A stretch of DNA of 64,000 nucleotides. Source: Tupaia tana. Lineage: Eukaryota; Chordata; Mammalia; Scandentia; Tupaiidae. This document shows, one piece after another, positions 46,001 to 57,488 of this stretch (position 1 is its first letter; every line of letters begins with the position of its first letter). The notes under the pieces were generated by a model that made no database searches, had not been told where the DNA came from, and was given only the letters and a program-made list of their open reading frames with translations. The stretch is taken from contig JAKSZU010000002.1 of the NCBI GenBank assembly GCA_026018925.1, forward strand, positions 87,758,475-87,822,474, in the 5' to 3' direction. The translations under genes were made by a program, and so were the position numbers.

Positions 46001-47199
46001 GAGGAAGAAATCAGATCCTCAGTATATAAGATGGTAACTCATACAATTTTACTTAAATATTAGAAAGGGTTATCAGAGAAGGCAAGAGGACTTAGAATGT
46101 GTAGGGTTTAGGTATGTAAGATACAAATGAGTACATATTAGAAAAGTAGACAGAGAATTGTGTGCTGATAATATGAGTATAAATTATGATACAAATCCCA
46201 GTTCTAGACACAGCAGTTTATCAGTACAAATCCCTCAGAGCTGCCAGTATCCTGTGAAGGACATCCCATCTTATCAGAAGCAACACTGTAAGGTTGCTTA
46301 CTGTGCACATACACAAAATGACAGCCAGGTGGGTGGCGGTGTCACAGCCCAGTATACACAAATTATACCTGGACCTACACATTAAGGTTGTGTAATTTAC
46401 ATACATGTAAACCCACAAATAGTTGAGTGTGGGCAAGAGAGTCAGCAAGTGCACTAATTACACATATGACCAAAATGTGTGGGTTGACTAACATGCATGC
46501 CATTTCCATAGCTCAACAACACTTGCTCCAGCTGGAAGAATGCATGTTGTTCCTTCCCTCTTTTAATGCTGGAAGGTTAAGTCTCAAGTAAGAGGATCTA
46601 ATATAGGCCTTTAAACTGAATTCTATCAACACTGATGTCCTAGGTAGCCACTGTAAGTGAAAGAGAGCAATTATATCTACAATACCACTAGTGGCCCAAT
46701 GAAAACACCACACACAGATTAAGATATTATGCCCTTTTACTCCTAATCTAAAGTAGGATGGATATGTATGTGTGCATATTATATATTAATAGGTTTTGTT
46801 CAGGTAGATTCAATAATTTTATATTATATAACCACTGTTTTAAAATTATGAAATGTAAATTATTTGAAGAGGCTACCTTTGATTGGTTTTCATACTATTA
46901 CAGCAAAACCAATGAGATAAATGTAGCATGGTTCACTGTAGATCACACTGTTACAATTTTGATAGAAAGCCAAGGAAAGGACATAGTCTAAGAACTGGTT
47001 GCAGGAAAATGTTGAGAACAAACAAGAGTCTTGAGTGGTAGAACCTTCCATTGCTTTTGGGAAGCGGCAGGAGATGAGCAGGCAAAAGGAAATAATAGCC
47101 AGACGGTAAGGAACAGAAAGGCTATCCTAAGTTTAAACTAATGAAAAATCGTCAATGAATTTTCATTACACATGTGACCTTACCCCATCTGTGTTTCAG
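46001..47199. other. Intron 1, no gene recognised
   Basis: Unique sequence; short open frames (46158-46385, 46758-46991) lack any recognised domain or splice context. Confidence 0.5.
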
Positions 47200-47360
47200 G
47201 AAGACAGTTCTGGTAGCGGTGTGAAGGACAGGTTGAATAGAGAAGGGATACCAAAGCGTCGGATCATGTAGAAGGCTGCTGAAATAGTCAGGAAACAACT
47301 CAGCAGATGCAGTAGGATGAAAACACAAAGGATGGCGGACTGAACGATTTCAACTGCGAA

Positions 47361-47558
47361 AGTGAGAAATCAACCCCCTCTCCTCCTGCCCCGAGGGGAT
47401 GACCATGCTGCAATCCCTTCTCCTCCATTCTCCTCTCAGGATCTTGGGCACACATGCACATGCGCCAGGTGTAAAGTTTAAGTCCCCGGGCCCAAGATTA
47501 GAACTGTGGTTGACTGTGGGAGTCCAATAATATAACCATTATGCCATCTGCTGGTCCC
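47361..47558 (-). mobile_element. Young-type SINE, tail-truncated
   Basis: Minus-strand gggaccagcagatggcataa through the body to gagaaatc; the CCTATAGC tail is missing. Confidence 0.85.
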
Positions 47559-47589
47559 AAGCTGTAGTGTCTTTAAATCAGGAACATAG

Positions 47590-47810
47590 GATTGGTCCTG
47601 AGTTTAGTGGTTAAGAAAAGTGGATCCAATACAGATGATTGTAGTTTGAGTCCTGGCCCTGTAAAATAGGCTAAGTGTGCATGTGTGCCCAAAATTCCTA
47701 AAGGATGGAGAAATGGAGGAGAAGGTATTGAAGCAAGACCAGGTTCCATCAGGGGTTGCTTTCTCCCTCTCTCTGGCAAGTACAACATGCCCTCTGGCAA
47801 TTAAAAAAAT
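47590..47810 (+). mobile_element. tRNA-derived SINE, subfamily C
   Basis: attggtcctgagtttagtgg head, gtagtttgagtcctggccct, tgtgcatgtgtgcccaaaat body, tgccctctggcaattaa tail. Confidence 0.75.
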
Positions 47811-48685
47811 TGTTGTTTTGTTTTGTTTTTAAATTAGGAACTCAAAACAGGAGTTTGGCATAGATTAAAAATGAATTGAGGTTTGGATACATTGAGTCTA
47901 AAGTACCTACAAGATATCCAGATGTAAAAGTCTGTAGACAATAGGATATATAAGTCTGGAGTCCAGAAGGGAGATTAGAACGGGAGAAATCTACCACCAT
48001 AATATTAGAGGGAGTCCTGCAGAGAAAGAATTGACTTAGAGATTAAAGGTCATCTGAGGAAAAGTCTAAGAGCACTTTCACTTGACAGTAGTGCACAGAA
48101 AGATGACAATATTAGGATTGGCAAAGGACAAATAAAAGTACCTATTAGATCATTCTATTTAATTAGCATTAAATCATATTGCCTTACTTGCTCCAAAAAA
48201 GTGAAGCACTGTACAAAATCAACCATGTATTTCAAAGTAAAAATTTTCATGTATCAGCTTTCTGTCCTGTGGTTTCCTATTGTCTATCCAAGAATTATCT
48301 GTATCAATATCATCACAGGAGGATTTTTTAATAAAGCATGTACTTTTGCAATGCAACAGTTAAAAGACAATCTCATTAAAAATATGCAAAGGATCTGAAC
48401 AGACTTCTCTAAAGAAGATGCATAAACATGCATATCTTCTCTATTGATATAAGATCTGTAAGCACAAGAAAAGATGCTCAAATCATCAGATATTATGGAA
48501 ATGTGAATCAAAACCACAAGATACCATTGCAGACCCTCTAGGATGACTAGACTATCACATACACACAATTACACACAACTGTTGAGAAGAACGTGAAGAT
48601 ACTGAAACCCTCATGTAATGCTAGTGCAAACATAAAATGCTACAGGCAGTTTGGACAACAGTTTGGTGGTTGCTTAGAAAGTTAA

Positions 48686-48868
48686 CCTCACGCCAGGCGC
48701 GTGTGCGTGCGTGCCCAAGATCCCGAGAGGAGAATAGAGGAGAAGGGATTGCGGCGTGACCATCCCCCCTGGGGGGTGATTTCTCACTTTCTGTCTCTCT
48801 GTCTCTCTCTATCTGTCTGGCGAGCACACGTACCCTATAGCGAAAATCTCTCCAAAAAAAAAAAAAAA
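48686..48868 (+). mobile_element. Headless young SINE with its own target duplication
   Basis: Starts at ctcacgccaggcgcgtgtgc, with no tRNA head or box B, and runs through the body to the tail and A-run. Target duplication GAAAGTTAAC flanks it. Its start matches the start of the second unit in the dimer at 37532. Confidence 0.9.
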
Positions 48869-48946
48869 ATGAAAGTTAACCACAGAGTTTACCATATGAC
48901 TCAGCAATTCCACATCTGAGTATGTATCCCAAAGAAATAAAATGTG

Positions 48947-49215
48947 GGGGCTAAGGTGCTGGATCCCACACAACCAACTCCATGGGTACAAGTTCCATAC
49001 TCAGTGGCCTGAGAAACACGTCAGGCCCATGTGTGTGCATGCCCAAAATCCCAAGAGGAAAATGGAGGAGAAAGGACTGCAGCATGGCCATCCCCTAGGA
49101 GGGTGATTCCTTACTTTGTCTTTCTCTCCCTCTTTGGCAAGTGCATGTGCTCTATGTTAAAATATTCTAAAAAAAGAAGGAAGGAAAGAAGGAAGGACGG
49201 AAGGAAGGAAGGAAG
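48947..49215 (+). mobile_element. tRNA-derived SINE, old long subfamily, 5'-truncated, (GGAA)n tail
   Basis: Begins gggctaaggtgctggatccc, lacking the first bases; ends in gctctatgttaaa and a GGAA array (49178-49215). Confidence 0.82.
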
Positions 49216-49460
49216 GAGGGAAGGAAGCAAATATGTCTACACAAAAGCTTGGACAAAATGTTCATAGGACTATTATTGAAAAAGCAAAAACGACCCACAC
49301 ATTCATCAACTGATGAATGAACAAAATGTAATACACCTATACAATAGAATTACTCAGCAATAAAATGAATAAAATCCTGAGATACGCTAAACATACATGA
49401 CCATGAAAACATTATAAATAAGTCAGTCACAAAAGGCCACACAGTATTTGATTCCATCTC

Positions 49461-49706
49461 TCTTTTTTTTTTTTTTTACTACAGGGCATATGCACTCGCC
49501 AGAGAGATAGGGAGACAGAAAGCGAGAAATCACCCCACAGGGGGTATGGCCACACGACAATCCCTTCTCCTCCATTCTCCTCTCGGGATCTTGGGCACGC
49601 ATGCACACACGCCCGGCGTGAGTTTAAGCCACAAGGTCTAGGACTTGAACCGCGGTCAACTACATGGGACTTCAGCGACATAGCCATTACGCTAACTGCT
49701 GGTCCC
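49461..49706 (-). mobile_element. Young SINE (CYN-like)
   Basis: Minus-strand complete copy; target duplication TCCATCTCT on both sides. Confidence 0.92.
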
Positions 49707-49971
49707 TCCATCTCTATGAAATGTCCATAATAGGCAAATCCATGTAGACAAAGCCCATCAGTGATTACCTGAGGATGGCAGAGAGAGAACTGGGGATTGA
49801 CTGTTAATAAATACAGAGTTTCTTTTTGGGCTACAGAATATAGAATTAGTGTGGATGATTAGACAACTTTGTTAATACACTAAAAATCACTAATCTCCAT
49901 ACTTTAAAAGGGTGAACTTTATCATATGTGAATTATATCGCAATAAAACCGTTATAAAATATATGGATTTC

Positions 49972-50100
49972 CTGGCACCACCCCTAGTAATCCTGTAGAG
50001 TTGTGACTGACATAAGAATCAGTATTCTTCAAAAAGCTCCCCAGGTGATTCTAATGCACGGCCAAGTTGCTGAATCGCTGATATGCCTAGGCGAGTGCCT
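49972..50100 (+). mobile_element. hAT-Charlie-type DNA transposon scrap (MER5/MER20-like)
   Basis: cctggcaccacccctagtaa and gctccccaggtgattctaat are typical of these ancient elements. Confidence 0.6.
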
Positions 50101-50503
50101 TGAGGTTTCACATTTAAAGGAGAAAAAAGACACCAATAGAGAGATGACTGGAGGTGAGCAATGCAGCAGGAGTGGCTGTCCCTGACCAAGTCCTTCCAGC
50201 CTCAGGTAAGAGGGCCCCACCCACATCCACCCATGGTCCTCCTAATTCCCGCCCTCCACAACGCCCGCTTCTACAGCAGTCTTCCACCCCAAGATTCCTC
50301 CATCTGAAAACTAACATTCACATGGTTCACCCCACATACCAGGACACTCCCAGGGAGGGTTTCAAGGGCATTTAAGACTTTGGCTTTTTCCTCCTCATTT
50401 GAATAAGACCAGCCCTTCTCATCATTTGCTCTCATGGAGGATAAAGTCAGAGTACCCACTTCTTCTTGGGCTGAGATCCAACAGATTTTTTAAAATAATT
50501 TTG

Positions 50504-50768
50504 TGAGACCAGCAGTTGGTGTAATGGGTATGTCGCTGGACTCCCATGTAGCTGACCGTGGTTCAAGTCCCGGACCCGGTGGCTTAAACTCACACCAGGC
50601 ACGGGTGCGTGAGTGCCCAAGATCCCGAGAGGAGAATGGAGGAGAAGGGATTGCAGTGTGGCCATCCCCCCGGGGGGTGATTTTTCACTTTCTGTCTCTC
50701 TGTCTCTCTCTGTCTTTCTGGCGAGCGCACATGCCATATAGCAAAAGAAAAAAAAAAAAAAAAAAAAC
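50504..50768 (+). mobile_element. Young SINE (CYN-like), with an empty site at 52440-52520
   Basis: gagaccagcagttggtgtaa head to tail gccatatagcaaaag. The target text taaaataattttg/aaaataat...aattttg flanks it, and the duplicate copy lacks the insertion. Confidence 0.92.
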
Positions 50769-50830
50769 CTCTAAAATAATCATAATAATTTTGGGGTTTT
50801 TTTTCTCATAATTACAAAAATGAAATAAAT

Positions 50831-51097
50831 GGGACCAGCAGTTAGCATAATGGCTATGTCGCGGGACTCCCACGTAGTCAACCAAGGTTCGAGTCCCGGA
50901 CCTGGTGGCTTAAACTCACACCAGGCGTATGTGCGTGCATGCCCAAGATCCTGAGAGGAGAATGGAGGAGAAGGGATTGCAGCGTGGCCATCCCCCCTGA
51001 GGGGTGATTTCTCGCTTTCTGTCTCTCTGTCTCTCTCTGTCTGGTAAGCACACACGCCCTATAGCAAAAATCTCTCAAAAAAAAAAAAAAAAAGAAA
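50831..51097 (+). mobile_element. Young SINE (CYN-like), with an empty site at 52545
   Basis: Target text gaaataaat (50822-50830) and gaaaataaat (51098-51107) flanks it; the duplicate copy has a single gaaaataaat. Confidence 0.93.
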
Positions 51098-51459
51098 GAA
51101 AATAAATAACAGAGGAGCCTTTTTCTCATTAAAAAAACAAGGTCAAAATATTAGTTCCTCTAGAAAGCCTTCCTCAACCCCTCTCTCTTCCCTGAATTCC
51201 CACTGGGATGAACTTCCTCCATTACCCTATATACAAATTTTCAGAATTCTGTGATAGTCCTACTGATTAAAAGCCTTTTCTCCTCACCTAGAAAGTTCCT
51301 TTCTTAAAGCCAACAGCTGTGAATTTCTCATAGTTGTATCCCTATCACCTATCATGATTCTAGTGTATAACTGAGCTTCAAATTATTTGTTAAATGAGTT
51401 GAATAAATACAATATTGTTTCTGATTTCTTAGAGTTTTTATTTTTTGCTGTTGTTTTTG

Positions 51460-51742
51460 TTTTTAGATTTTGCCATATGCTTACCAGAGAGACAGAGAGA
51501 GAAAGTGAGAAATCACCTCCCAGGGACATATGGGGTTAGGGTGGAGGTAGGATGGCCACACTGCAATCCCTTCTCCATTCTCCTCTAGGAATATTGGGCA
51601 AAGACAATCACTTGCCCGGCATAATTTTCAAGTGCCCCTCCACCCCTTCACCCCACTCACTACACCCTCCCCACCCTACTGGGCCTCAAACTTAGCCATG
51701 TTGGAGTCTAGCATCTTAACCACCACACCACCTGCTGGCCCC
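51460..51742 (-). mobile_element. tRNA-derived SINE, old long subfamily
   Basis: Minus-strand ggggccagcaggtggtgtgg head. A cytosine-rich insertion (ccctccaccccttcacccc region, 51633-51685) lies between box B and body. Confidence 0.85.
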
Positions 51743-52130
51743 TCTTACTAGTTGTTTTTTATTTTTTCCCGTAATCAAGGGGCAAAGGTAATAGACATCC
51801 TCTCTCAATGGCTAACACTAAAATGAGTTTTTAAACAATATTAAAGGTTTAATAAAATTAAAACATTTTTATTTTCATGGCATTTTTACCTTTGTAATAT
51901 CAGAAAACCTACAAGAGTTTGGCAGTTTATTTTTAAGTGTGGTTTAGATTATGCTTGTCTATATTCTTCACTTCTAATTAGACTGATTCATGAATGAATT
52001 CTAAATATATCTTAGAGAATAGAGCCTCTTCAGCCACGATGAAAAGACAACATTATCAAGTAAAAATTTCAGATTCAAATTTCTAATCAGATTAAGTCAG
52101 TAAAGTCTGTGCAAAAAACTGTACATAGCT
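51743..52130. other. Intron 1, no gene recognised
   Basis: AT-rich unique sequence. Confidence 0.5.
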
Positions 52131-52390
52131 CAGGGGCCAGAAAATGGTATAACAATTACAGTGCTAGACTCCCACATGGTCAACTGTGGCTTGAGTCCCA
52201 GACCTGGTGGCTTGAACATCACTGAGAGTGCATGTATATGCATGCCCAAGATCCCAGGAGGAGAATAGAGAGAGGAGAAGGACTGTAGCATTGCCATTCC
52301 CCTATGGGGGTGACTCCTCACTTTCCCTCTCACTGTCTTTGTCTCTCTGGTGAGCACACATGCCATGGGGTGGGGGTGGAGGACTCTAAA
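52131..52390 (+). mobile_element. tRNA-derived SINE, old long subfamily
   Basis: aggggccagaaaatggtata head, ctgtggcttgagtcccagac, gcatgtatatgcatgcccaa body, tail cacatgccatgg. Confidence 0.85.
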
Positions 52391-52444
52391 TTTTTTTTTT
52401 TAAAAGTATATACAGCTCGGGATAAAGTACTTTTTAAATACATA

Positions 52445-52717
52445 TTCTCTCTCGTGGAGGATAAAGTTAGAGTATCCACTTCTTGGGTTGAGATCCAACA
52501 GATTTTTAAAAATAATTTTGTTGTTTTTATTCCCATGATTATAGACAGAAAATAAATGACAGAGGAGCCTTCTACTCATTAAAAAACAAGTTCAAAATAT
52601 TAGTTGCTCTAGAAAGCCTTCCTCAATACCTATCTCTTCCCTAAATTCCCAATGGGATGAACCTTCTCCACCACCCTAAATACAAATTTTCAGAATCATG
52701 ATAGGTGATAGGGATAC
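52445..52717 (+). repeat. Duplication copy 2 (empty site), ending in an inverted patch
   Basis: 52445-52691 aligns directly with copy 1 without its SINEs. The last 26 bases, 52692-52717, are the exact reverse complement of 51336-51361. Confidence 0.9.
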
Positions 52718-52790
52718 TCCTTCATTGCACTGAAAATGTGAGACATCATCAAAAACTAGTAAATAAACCAGTGTTAAAATAGTCGGTCAA

Positions 52791-53056
52791 GGGGAACAGC
52801 AGTTAGCATAATGGCTATGTCACTGGACTCCCACGTAGTAGACCACGGTTCGAGTCCCGGACCCAGTGGCTTAAACTCACGCCAGGCGCGTGTGTGTGCG
52901 TGCCCAAGATCCCGAGAGGAGAATGGAGGAGAAGGGATTGCGGCATGGCCATCCCCCCTGGGGGGTGATTTCTCACTTTCTGTCTCTCTGTCTCTCTCTG
53001 TCTGGCTGGCGAGCGCACGCACCCTATAGCAAAAACCTCTCCAAAAAAAGAAAAAA
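52791..53056 (+). mobile_element. Young SINE (CYN-like)
   Basis: Near-consensus plus-strand copy. Perfect target duplication AAAATAGTCGGTCAA at 52776-52790 and 53057-53071; the TT/AAAA context fits L1 endonuclease. Confidence 0.95.
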
Positions 53057-53071
53057 AAAATAGTCGGTCAA

Positions 53072-53670
53072 TATCTTTATTTACAATCTTTTTACTTCCA
53101 TTTACAAAAAAACATTCATAAATATTAATTCTAGAGAGTAAATGGTCATATCCATCAAATAGGTTTTTGCTGACTGTAATCAATGGAAATGTAACATGTT
53201 AGCATTTTATGGCAACGGAGTTGTGATTTAAATATTAACTCTTTCCAAAGGTACAATTGTTCATAAAATCTACAAATATAACACCCAGAATTTTGGTAAT
53301 AACAGATCAAACCATGATTAAAATTCTTGGCCCACAGAGACAATAGAGAGCTTTTTATGACTAAACTGGAAAAGGAAATAATTCCATAACCATCATCTAA
53401 TCAATCCTCTAAGGCTTTAATCAGCTAAAATTCAGGACAAAACCCTATGTTAATGTGACATTTTGACTTACCATTTAAAAACATGAAGATCATGGAATTG
53501 AAAATGTTAAGCTTCTCACTCCTGTTTACACGGGTTACAGTGCTGACATGGCCCAGGATCCCACTACCAGAGCAGAAAACTAAGAAAATGTTCCCAAGAG
53601 TGCATTTTAAGTTGGTGGTAAAGTTGCAATAAAATTTGAAACAGAAGTCCTAGCACCAATACCGGTATCA
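53072..53670. other. Intron 1, no gene recognised
   Basis: Unique sequence. Confidence 0.5.
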
Positions 53671-53683
53671 AGACATGTAAGGG
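53671..53683 (+). repeat. Target-site duplication, left copy, of the NSA2 retrocopy
   Basis: AGACATGTAAGGG, repeated at about 54771-54783. Confidence 0.9.
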
Positions 53684-54770
53684 ATCTTTTCCCATTCCGG
53701 ACCACATCAGGTCAGCTCGTTGGTCTCTGAGACCTGAAAGTTGACAACTTCTCTGCGTCTGGGAGGCGGCTCCCGGCGACTCTGCAGCTGTCACCATGCC
53801 ACAAAACAAATATATTGAATTATATAGTAAATGCTATGGATACCATTTGGATTACCATGAGAAAAAGAGAAAGAAGGAAAGTTGAGAGGCTCATGAAGGT
53901 TCAAAGAAGGCAAAAAAGATGATTGGTCTGAAGGCTAATCTCTATCAACAGCACCATGCTGAGAAAATACAAATGAAAAAGGCTACCAAGATGCATGAAA
54001 AGAGGAACACCAAACAGAAGAATGATGAAAAGACTCCACAAGGAGCAGCACCTGCCTATCTGTTGAACAGAGAAGGACAGTCCCAAGCTAAAGTACTTTC
54101 CAATATGATTAAACAAAAACGGAAAGAGAAAGCAGGAAAATGGGAAGTCCCTCTACCCAAAGTTCGAGCCCAGGGAGAAACAGAAGTATTAAAAGTTATT
54201 CGAACAGGAAAGAGAAAGAAGAAGGCATGGAAGAGGATGGTTCCAAAAGTCTGCTTCGTTGGAGATGCTTTACTAGAAAACCACCTAAATATGAAAGATT
54301 CATTAGGCCAGTGGGCTTACGTTTCAAGAAGGCCCACATAACACATCCTGAACTGAAAGCCACCTTTTGCCTGCCAATATTCAGTGTAAAGAAGAATCCC
54401 TCATCCCCACTATATACAACTTCGGTTGTTATCACCAAGATGTTATCATCACTGAGATGAACGTGAGCAAGTTGGGCCTTGTGACACAAGGAGGCAAGGT
54501 TTTTTGGGGGAAATATGCCCAGGTTACCAACAATCCTGCAAATGATGGATGCATAAATGCTGTCTTACTGGTTTGATAGTAGTTGCATACAAAAAACTCC
54601 TTGTAATATTTGAAGATGATACACCATCTGGAAAACCATCATAACTGATGTTTCTGAATATAGCCGGTCTTACATGTCTGCAGTCATCAAAAGATTGTTT
54701 ATTAAATTGTACAAAAACATTAAAGTGGCTTGGTTTTACAAAAAGAAAAAGAAAAAAAGAGAGAGAGAGA
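53684..54770 (+). pseudogene. NSA2: NSA2 processed pseudogene with UTRs and target duplication
   Basis: The parent encodes NSA2 (TINP1), a nucleolar factor for 60S ribosome biogenesis, about 260 residues. The retrocopy keeps a 5' UTR, ATG at 53796 (MPQNKYIELYSKCYGYHLDY), stop at 54574-54576 (CINAVLLV) and a 3' UTR ending in an A/G-rich tail. Disablements: TGA at 53883-53885 where the parent has Arg (CGA to TGA, CpG decay), one lost codon near 53950, and two frameshifts (after VCFVGDA near 54270, and near 54440). The span is 781 bp against 783 expected. Intronless and bounded by AGACATGTAAGGG, so it is an L1-mediated retrocopy. It lies antisense to EPM2A. Confidence 0.96.
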
Positions 54771-54783
54771 GACATGTAAGGGG

Positions 54784-55280
54784 TGACCTCACCAGGAATG
54801 AAGTGCAGATGTCTTTCAACCTATGTTGGGGGTTGGGGTTGTGTTCCAATAAACCCATTTTAAGTAAAAAAATATCACAATATGGAAAATGATACTATGA
54901 AAAACTACACATAGATTTCAAAAACTAAAAAGTTTTGCACCAAAATAAACTCATACTTCCATTTTTCCACAAGCTTATTGAAGTTTCCTCAGAGCCTGTT
55001 CACACACTTAGTGGAGATCTCCCTCGTCAGACCGGATCTGTCAGCCTCCCTGTCTCTCATCAAATGCTGAAAACTCCTTAGACTCCTCCCATCTCATTAA
55101 GTTATCCATTTACTGGCTTTCTCAATTTATAAATATTTTCCCCATTAACTCTCATGTTCTAAATACCTGGACACTGTCCTTACACAAAGAAAAAAATGCT
55201 TATCAGCCTTTTATTTCTCTAAACACCATAAAATATGTTATAGTAGTTCAAACCAATGCATTATCCAAATTATTATATTA
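54784..55280. other. Intron 1, with a mariner-like scrap
   Basis: 54893-54985 (aactacacatagatttcaaa ... ttttccacaagcttattgaa) aligns with 61985-62100; otherwise unique. Confidence 0.45.
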
Positions 55281-55643
55281 CAGAAAGTCCCTACCTTATG
55301 ATAGTCTGGTTTAGGATTTGTCATTCCTACAATGATGTGAAAGCAATATACATTCAGTACAAACAACTTTGAGTACACGTACAGCTATTTTATTTTTCAT
55401 TTTCAGATATACCATTCAATAAATTACATGAGATAGTCAAAACAATATTATCAGATGGGCTTTATGTTGGATGATTTTGCCCAACTGCAAGGAATTTATG
55501 TATTCTGAGCATATTTAAGTTAGGCTAGTCCAAGCTATGATTGTCAGTATATTGGGTGTATTAAATACATTTTGATTTGGGATATTTTCAACTTAAAATG
55601 GGTTCATCAAAACACAACCCCAATGTAAGTCAAGGACCATCTG
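55281..55643. mobile_element. Tigger-like DNA transposon, non-autonomous
   Basis: Left end cagaaagtccctaccttatg and the reverse of the right end, cagatggtccttgacttaca, are matching inverted repeats. The interior (gggctttatgttggatgatt) has no transposase. Flanked by TA on the left. Length about 363 bp. Confidence 0.7.
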
Positions 55644-56502
55644 CACTTCCTTTCTGTAAAGTCACCAAGAAAGATTTCATAAGATTATAGTTGTTCCACC
55701 ACCTTTTTGATGAAGAAAAGAAAACATGTACTACATTTCTTTTGTTGTTGGGTTTTTTTTGTTTTTTTTTCCTTTTTCTCATTTATTTATTTTATTTTTA
55801 ATGATTTCTTTTCTTCCCAGCCTGTAAGCATACAACAATATTTTACTTAATTTGCCCCTAAAATTAGAACCACTATTCTGTTTCTCAGGGCATGTGAGTA
55901 AGTCATCTAAAAGTAGCAAGCACTGCCATTTCAGTTCCCATTAACTCTGTCAAATGATAAAAGATCAGGTATTGAGAGAATAAGAACAAGAGATAGCAGG
56001 AATTTCTCCTCCTGGATTACTTCAGTCTGACCCAATTTATCCTTGATATATGGGAGATGTCTCTGGTCTATGTTCTCATACAACAGTAAGGAAGAAAAAT
56101 GTTCATTTTTGTTTAAATACACTCTTGATGATGTTCTCAAAACTTTGGGTCACTTTTGCTAAAGCAACACAATAAATAAATGTTCTTTTGAACAAGAAGG
56201 AGAGAATGAAGAGGGATGACTAGCTGAATAGTCTCGACTGAACTCTCCATTTCTTTCGTATTTTTCTCTTAAGTCCCTTCTTGCTGATAACACAGATATC
56301 CTAATTTGACACAGCACCCAGACTTATCTCTGAAGCCCCAGAGCCCAGAGCTTATGCATGGGATATTAAAATATACTCTAAATTTCCATGCCCTGCCATG
56401 TAGAGTGGATGCGGAGTGGAAGGGAAAGTGCTACATTATGACATCTGGAATGTTACGAACAAGTTACTGAATGAAACATTGTGAAAGACTTACTATCTGT
56501 TA
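55644..56502. other. Intron 1, no gene recognised
   Basis: Unique sequence with a T-rich run at 55740-55780. Confidence 0.5.
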
Positions 56503-56706
56503 TGTGTTGATGGGGGTCCCCACCAAAAAAAATCATTATGTTGAAGTCTTAACTTTCAGATCTTTAGAATATGACCTTATTTGGAAATAGGGTCTTACAG
56601 AAGTAATCAAGTTAAATGAAGTCAGGAGAGTGGGTCCTATACCCAATTGACTGGTGCATTTAGAAGAGATCTGGAAACAGGGAAGGGGATGCTAAGATAC
56701 AGGGAG
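56503..56706 (+). mobile_element. MLT1-like (ERVL-MaLR) LTR, 5' half
   Basis: gttgaagtcttaactttcag, atgaccttatttggaaatag and ggtcttacagaagtaatcaa are typical; it is cut at the SINE that follows. Confidence 0.75.
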
Positions 56707-56914
56707 GGATGGACAGGTGGCATGGAGGTGAAGACAGCCAGGTCCCACAGAGCCTGCTCCACAGTTAGAGCCCTGGACCTGGTGGTTTGAAAATCACACT
56801 GGCACACGTGTGTGCATACCCAAGATCCTGAGAGGAGAATGGAAGAGAAGGGACTGTGGCATGACCATGCCCCCCGGGGGGGAGGGTGATTTCTCACTTT
56901 CTCTCTCTCTCTCG

Positions 56915-56959
<45 letters not shown>

Positions 56960-56995
56960 CGAGCACATGTACCCTATAGCCAAAAAAAAAAAAGA
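56707..56995 (+). mobile_element. tRNA-derived SINE, old long subfamily, with (CT)n
   Basis: ggatggacaggtggcatgga head, gagccctggacctggtggtt, CT-rich run at 56900-56957, tail accctatagcc. Confidence 0.82.
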
Positions 56996-57474
56996 AAAAA
57001 AAATTGGGGGGAAAGGATGGCTACGTACTATCCAAGAAAAACATGGAATAGTCTTAAAGACATAAAGTTGAATGATGATTTATTTAATCTTCTTACATTA
57101 TAATGTATTATTTAAAGATTCAAAATTTCATATTTCAGTTCTACTCTAATGCAAACATTGTTGTCGCACAAAAATGCACTTTGTAAGGGAGGAAAAAGAA
57201 TGGAGTAAACTATAGTGATCATTCAAATGTTGAATTTGCTTTTTAAAAAAATATGTAACGTTTATTAAGTACTTTAATATATCTTTCAATGCTTCCAGAA
57301 TAATATTAACTACACATTCATCCTAGCAGCAAAGTACTTAAGAACAAAAACCAGCAACTCAAATTCTCATCTGGTAACAAAAAATGACCCTATATTTCTA
57401 GAAAATGGATTTAAATTCAAAGGTTGCAGGTGACAGTTTTACATATATAATCCTTTGTTTTCTATTCCTCCTTT
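56996..57474. other. Intron 1, no gene recognised
   Basis: AT-rich unique sequence. Confidence 0.5.
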
Positions 57475-57488
57475 AAAGATAGGTATAC

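Larger units (their letters stand above)
47200..48140 (+). repeat. Ancient dispersed repeat (same family as 26870?), carrying two SINEs
   Basis: aggaagacagttctggtagc, gatatccagatgtaaaagtc and taagtctggagtccagaagg fit an old dispersed repeat. Its middle is interrupted by SINEs at 47361 and 47590. Confidence 0.4.
48200..49975 (+). mobile_element. Old L1 (ORF2 C-terminus and 3' end) broken by three SINEs
   Basis: ggaaatgtgaatcaaaacca, ttaccatatgactcagcaat, acagaatttactcagc-like text near 49340 and ttatatcgcaataaaaccgt at 49935 follow the L1M order. SINEs split it at 48686, 48947 and 49461. Confidence 0.8.
50427..51255 (+). repeat. Duplication copy 1, carrying two later SINEs
   Basis: The segments 50427-50503, 50769-50830 and 51098-51255 together align with 52445-52691 (ggaggataaagtcagagtac; attagttcctctagaaagcc). 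The SINEs at 50504 and 50831 are absent from the other copy. Confidence 0.9.

Noticed and set aside
46158-46991. Two small open frames of 75-77 codons
   Set aside because: No recognised domain, no splice sites in phase and no conservation evidence available.
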